This document shows, piece by piece, positions 60,651-64,000 of a stretch of 64,000 nt of DNA. Below the pieces are notes generated by a model, which worked only from the letters and a program-made list of their open reading frames with translations, was not told where the DNA came from and ran no database searches. Made by a program: the position numbers and the translations under genes. Position 1 is the stretch's first letter, and each line of letters starts with the position of its first letter. The stretch comes from Pectobacterium sp013449375 (lineage in GTDB: Bacteria > Pseudomonadota > Gammaproteobacteria > Enterobacterales > Enterobacteriaceae): the NCBI RefSeq assembly GCF_048593165.1, contig NZ_CP184271.1. The stretch is one strand, 5' to 3'.

Positions 60651-61277
60651 ATGAGTTATTCACTGCCATCGCTGCCTTATGCTTATGACGCACTGGAACC
60701 GCATTTCGACAAAGAGACGATGGAGATTCACCATTCCAAACACCATCAGGCTTACGTCAATAATGCTAACGCCGCGCTGGAATCTCTGCCTGAACTGGCT
60801 AAATTGTCTGCTGAAGAGCTGATCGCTCAACTGGACAAAGTTCCTGCGGAAAAAAGAACGGCACTGCGTAACAACGCAGGTGGCCATGCTAACCACAGCC
60901 TGTTCTGGAAAGGCCTGAAAGTCGGCACGACGCTGACTGGCGATCTGAAAGCCGCCATCGAACGTGATTTCGGTAGCGTTGACGCGTTTAAAGAGAAATT
61001 TGAGCAAGCAGCAGCAACCCGTTTCGGTTCTGGCTGGGCGTGGCTGGTACTGAAAGATGACGGCAAACTGGCCGTTGTGTCTACTGCAAACCAAGACAGC
61101 CCGCTGATGGGTGAAGCCGTTTCTGGTGCATCTGGCTACCCAATCGTTGGTCTGGATGTATGGGAACACGCTTATTACCTGAAATTCCAAAACCGTCGCC
61201 CAGATTACGCGAAAGCATTCTGGAACGTAGTAAACTGGGACGAAGCAGCGGCTCGTTTCGCCAGCGCGAAAAAATAA
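60651..61277 (+). CDS. sodA: manganese superoxide dismutase
   Basis: 208 residues. Metal ligands: His27 in MEIHHSKHHQAYV, His in GGHANHSLFWKGL, Asp and His in DVWEHAYYLKFQNRRPDYAKAFWNVVNW. The G...Q pattern (FGSGWAWLVL, then STANQDSPL) fits Mn rather than Fe type. ATG 60651 with GGAG 9 nt upstream. Cytoplasmic superoxide detoxification. Strong terminator follows. Confidence 0.97.
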   Translation: MSYSLPSLPYAYDALEPHFDKETMEIHHSKHHQAYVNNANAALESLPELAKLSAEELIAQLDKVPAEKRTALRNNAGGHANHSLFWKGLKVGTTLTGDLKAAIERDFGSVDAFKEKFEQAAATRFGSGWAWLVLKDDGKLAVVSTANQDSPLMGEAVSGASGYPIVGLDVWEHAYYLKFQNRRPDYAKAFWNVVNWDEAAARFASAKK

Positions 61278-61325
61278 AACCGTTGGATGCCTGATACCAT
61301 CAGGCCTCTTCTGCGTTTGAATATA

Positions 61326-61358
61326 AACTGGAATAACAGTCTGTTATTCCAGTTTTTT
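61326..61358 (+). terminator. terminator after sodA
   Basis: AACTGGAATAACA (61326-61338) pairs perfectly with TGTTATTCCAGTT (61342-61354), followed by TTTT. A smaller hairpin GCCTGAT/ATCAGGC lies at 61289-61305. The remaining gap to the chemoreceptor gene (61359-61640) shows no gene. Confidence 0.92.
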
Positions 61359-61640
61359 ATTATCTCTTCTTATACCCGCCATACACCAAACCGCATGCAC
61401 GTTGGCGCTATTTGGTTCATCATTGACCCTCGCCTCGACAGGCCGCCGCAGGCTAGCACGTAAAGTTTCACAGTAACATGCCGATACTTACTGCGGATTT
61501 TTGTCATGTTGTTTCGCAAAGCTAAACGGGTCATTTTGCAAAATCATCTTGGCAAGCGGTAATCCGAGATGCTAGCACCGCTAAACCAGTGTGCATCAGG
61601 ATAATCAATTTGAATCAATACGATATAGTGGTGGGATGTA

Positions 61641-63533
61641 ATGGCGATGAATTTTGACAATTTAAAAGTCGGTAAAAAATTAGGATTAGGCTTTTTCCTG
61701 ATACTGCTGATGACCATGGTGATTGCCGGTGCGGGCATTATGCATATTAGCTCGCTGAAAGACAGTATTGATAAAGTTAATTTAAGCAACAATATCAATG
61801 ATGAAATTAACCAGGCTAAATATTACCGCGCATTATACGGCACCACCTATAATCCTGACGATATAAAAAAGAACATTGAACACATTGCCAACATCAGTAA
61901 ACTCGCTGAAAAGGCAAAAGAATTTCACTGGCCTGAAAGCGACGCCAAGAAAATAGCCAATATCCCTACATTAATCACCAGCTATCAGGAAAAACAGAAT
62001 AATTATATTAATGCCGTGAGCAAAAAAGATGCCGTTAGAAAAAGCTGGAATATTTCAACCACGGAAAAACCCCTACAAGACCTCAACGATCAATTAAAGA
62101 CGGACAACAATAGCGCGAACCTTCTGTTATTACTTTCTGATTTGAACCAAAAGTTAATCGCCGTCCGCTACCACGTTCGTGGTTTATTACTTTCTACCAA
62201 TAAAGAATCCGAAGAAAAGCTGACAGATGCCATTAATGCAGCACAAACGTCACTGACTTTCCTGTATCAAAGCCTATCCGCCGAACAGCGTGATACGCTA
62301 GCTCCCGTCATGACGATAATGAATAACTACGAAGAGCAAATTCTTGCCTATATGCCAGCCTATCAGGAAGAAATGGCACAGGCTGTACAAATGAGGGGCG
62401 TCGCCGACCAGTTGAACAACGTGGTTAAATCTCTGCTTAGCGATCAATTGGCAGATTCACAGGCAGATATCCACGATGCTACGTTGCAGATGAGCATCAC
62501 CGCGCTGATTACGCTGCTACTTGGTCTGCTGATTTCTTGGTTCATTTCACGCCAGATCACCACGCCGCTGGGCAACACCTTGAACATGGCTGAAAAAATC
62601 GCGACAGGCGATCTCACCATGTCCATCAACACGACACGTAAAGACGAGCTGGGTCAGTTGATGAGTGCGATGTCGAAAATGAATGACAACCTGCACAATA
62701 TGATCGACGACATTCGCGTCGGCGTCAGCCAGATTTCTAACGCCTCCAGTGAGATCGTCGCGGGCAATACGGATCTGTCATCACGTACCGAGCAACAGGC
62801 CGCCGCCGTTGAGCAAACCGCCGCCAGCATGGAACAGCTCACCGCGACAGTTAAGCAAAACGCCGATAATGCGCACCACGCCAACAAGCTGGCAATCAGC
62901 GCTTCCCAAACGGCCAAACAGGGTGGCGAGCAGGTGAATAACGTGGTGCAAACCATGAACGCGATTGAAAACAGCTCTAAACGTATCGCGGAAATCACGT
63001 CCGTCATTAACAGCATCGCCTTCCAGACCAACATTCTGGCATTGAACGCCGCAGTGGAAGCCGCGCGCGCCGGTGAGCAAGGCCGCGGCTTTGCGGTGGT
63101 TGCCAGCGAAGTTCGCAATTTGGCACAGCGTAGCTCTCAGGCCGCGAAGGAAATCGAAGGCCTGATCTCTGAATCGGTTAATCAGGTATCACACGGTGCG
63201 ACGCTGGTCGGCAATGCGGGCAAAACGATGAACGACATCGTCACCTCGATCACGCAGGTGCATGACATCATGGGTGAAATTGCCACCGCATCAGATGAGC
63301 AAAGCCGGGGCATCAGCCAAGTTAGCCAGGCGATTGTTGAGATGGACAGTACCACGCAGCAGAACGCCGCGCTGGTTGAACAATCCTCTGCCGCCGCCGA
63401 CTCGCTGGAAGAGCAAGCGCGACTGCTGAAGCAAGCGGTTTCCGTCTTCCGTCTGGCAAACACGCAGCACGATGAGACGCCCGCCAGTATCGCGTTTGCC
63501 AACCCAGCGCATCGCCTGCACGCGCCGCGCTAA
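61641..63533 (+). CDS. methyl-accepting chemotaxis protein
   Basis: 630 residues. First membrane segment about 14-36 (GLGFFLILLMTMVIAGAGIM); a large helical periplasmic domain of ~245 residues (37-283), longer than the Tar four-helix bundle and possibly a helical bimodular (HBM) sensor; second segment about 284-302 (ITALITLLLGLLISWFI); HAMP 303-355; signalling domain with the conserved hairpin IAFQTNILALNAAVEAARAGEQGRGFAVVASEVRNLAQRS. No C-terminal NWETF-type CheR pentapeptide. Ligand unknown. Confidence 0.9.
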   Translation: MAMNFDNLKVGKKLGLGFFLILLMTMVIAGAGIMHISSLKDSIDKVNLSNNINDEINQAKYYRALYGTTYNPDDIKKNIEHIANISKLAEKAKEFHWPESDAKKIANIPTLITSYQEKQNNYINAVSKKDAVRKSWNISTTEKPLQDLNDQLKTDNNSANLLLLLSDLNQKLIAVRYHVRGLLLSTNKESEEKLTDAINAAQTSLTFLYQSLSAEQRDTLAPVMTIMNNYEEQILAYMPAYQEEMAQAVQMRGVADQLNNVVKSLLSDQLADSQADIHDATLQMSITALITLLLGLLISWFISRQITTPLGNTLNMAEKIATGDLTMSINTTRKDELGQLMSAMSKMNDNLHNMIDDIRVGVSQISNASSEIVAGNTDLSSRTEQQAAAVEQTAASMEQLTATVKQNADNAHHANKLAISASQTAKQGGEQVNNVVQTMNAIENSSKRIAEITSVINSIAFQTNILALNAAVEAARAGEQGRGFAVVASEVRNLAQRSSQAAKEIEGLISESVNQVSHGATLVGNAGKTMNDIVTSITQVHDIMGEIATASDEQSRGISQVSQAIVEMDSTTQQNAALVEQSSAAADSLEEQARLLKQAVSVFRLANTQHDETPASIAFANPAHRLHAPR

Positions 63534-63563
63534 TACCAAAGCAGCCACGAACCAGAAACGACA

Positions 63564-63588
63564 AAGCCCCTGTTAAACAGGGGCTTCA
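63564..63588. terminator. hairpin between the chemoreceptor and yibL
   Basis: AAGCCCCTG (63564-63572) pairs with CAGGGGCTT (63578-63586). It lies between the convergent chemoreceptor and yibL genes and can serve both; T-tracts are short. Confidence 0.7.
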
Positions 63589-63650
63589 TCAACAAATCCA
63601 TCACGCCAACACGTACATCATCAGCGTCTGTCGGCGCAGAGAAACAAACC

Positions 63651-64000
63651 TCAGAACGGTTTCGGTGCGTAGCCCGTCATCTCTGTTAAGCTCATTTCGC
63701 GCCCCAGTGCCGTCATCGGATGTACCACTACCAAACCGCGCACGCTTTTCTTCAACGTTCCCATATCAGCCTGCTCTTTTTTCGTAATCGCACGGCTGAA
63801 AGGCAGCTTCGCCAGTCTCTGCGCTTCTTTGCTGAGTTTCTGTTCTCTCACGTTACGCAGGCGCTCAATTTCGGCCGTTAGCTTCTCACGCGCTTCCATA
63901 TTGAGGGCGATAGCCTCGGCATCACCTTGTGCCAGCAGCGTGGCCTGCTTACGCGTCAGCTTATCCAATTGGTCGCTAAGGCGTTTAATCTCTGCTTTTT
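63651..64000 (-). CDS. yibL: YibL family ribosome-associated protein (5' end outside window)
   Basis: The visible part is about 116 codons, open to the window edge: AEIKRLSDQLDKLTRKQATLLAQGDAEAIA..., ERLRNVREQKLSKEAQRLAKLPFSRAITKKEQADMGTLKKSVRGLVVVHPMTALGREM. This matches E. coli YibL (120 residues), so only a few N-terminal residues lie beyond 64000. Associated with ribosomes in E. coli; role unclear. Highly charged coiled N-terminal half. Confidence 0.92.
   Translation of the reverse strand, partial: KAEIKRLSDQLDKLTRKQATLLAQGDAEAIALNMEAREKLTAEIERLRNVREQKLSKEAQRLAKLPFSRAITKKEQADMGTLKKSVRGLVVVHPMTALGREMSLTEMTGYAPKPF

Overview
The window looks like a chromosomal segment of a soft-rot enterobacterium, most likely Pectobacterium. 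Reasons are the convergent LuxR/LuxI quorum-sensing pair of ExpR/ExpI type, a PemB/YbhC-like pectinesterase, enterobacterial-style argG, xylAB/xylFGH/xylR, sodA, wecH, fdhD and aldA, and copies of a ~125 bp inverted repeat that I recall as common in this group.

Layout. (1) 1-10.8 kb is core or near-core: an ASCH protein, an EEP-family nuclease-like protein, a Tat-exported aldo/keto reductase with an NTF2-like partner divergent from an HxlR regulator, a two-gene amino-acid uptake system lacking an ATPase, and the aapJQMP general amino-acid ABC transporter behind a good sigma-54 promoter with upstream NtrC-like sites. (2) About 11.0-26.2 kb is an accessory island. It begins at an orphan 5S rRNA gene (minus strand) whose 23S neighbour is missing, followed by an IS3-family element, an iteron-like GGTTCA array, dinD, an orphan AbiEi antitoxin with a truncated AbiEii toxin, a hipB-hipA-SEC-C operon, an McrBC-like type IV restriction pair, two paralogous XRE regulators flanking a Ner-like protein and sharing one operator code, a phased TGTCCTTAT array, and a second hipBA module behind four operator copies. 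No integrase is intact. (3) 26.3-33.5 kb is ordinary metabolism: AI-2E family exporter, GrpB-like protein, lldD and aldA (lactaldehyde to lactate to pyruvate), and two exported or anchored hypotheticals. (4) 33.5-40.6 kb is a seven-gene, tightly overlapping minus-strand operon: ketosynthase III, SDR, metallo-beta-lactamase hydrolase, PaaK-like ligase, PAP2 phosphatase, sterol-desaturase-type oxygenase, fatty-acid desaturase. I cannot match it to a described pathway, and it is my main candidate for an uncharacterised system. (5) 40.7-48.2 kb holds glpM, a rhodanese/FtrA/pectinesterase divergon, expR/expI, argG and a DJ-1 family protein. (6) 48.2-56.6 kb is the complete xylose regulon. (7) 56.6-64 kb holds wecH, aldB-type dehydrogenase, fdhD, sodA, a chemoreceptor and the truncated edge of yibL.

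How the genes work together: nitrogen scavenging (aap), pentose use (xyl), lactaldehyde/lactate oxidation (aldA, lldD) and pectin-related functions under quorum sensing (exp) fit a plant-degrading lifestyle. The island carries several defence or toxin-antitoxin modules, mostly with self-regulating operators visible beside the regulator genes. All functional calls are made by reading the sequence and from recalled family motifs; no database search was run.
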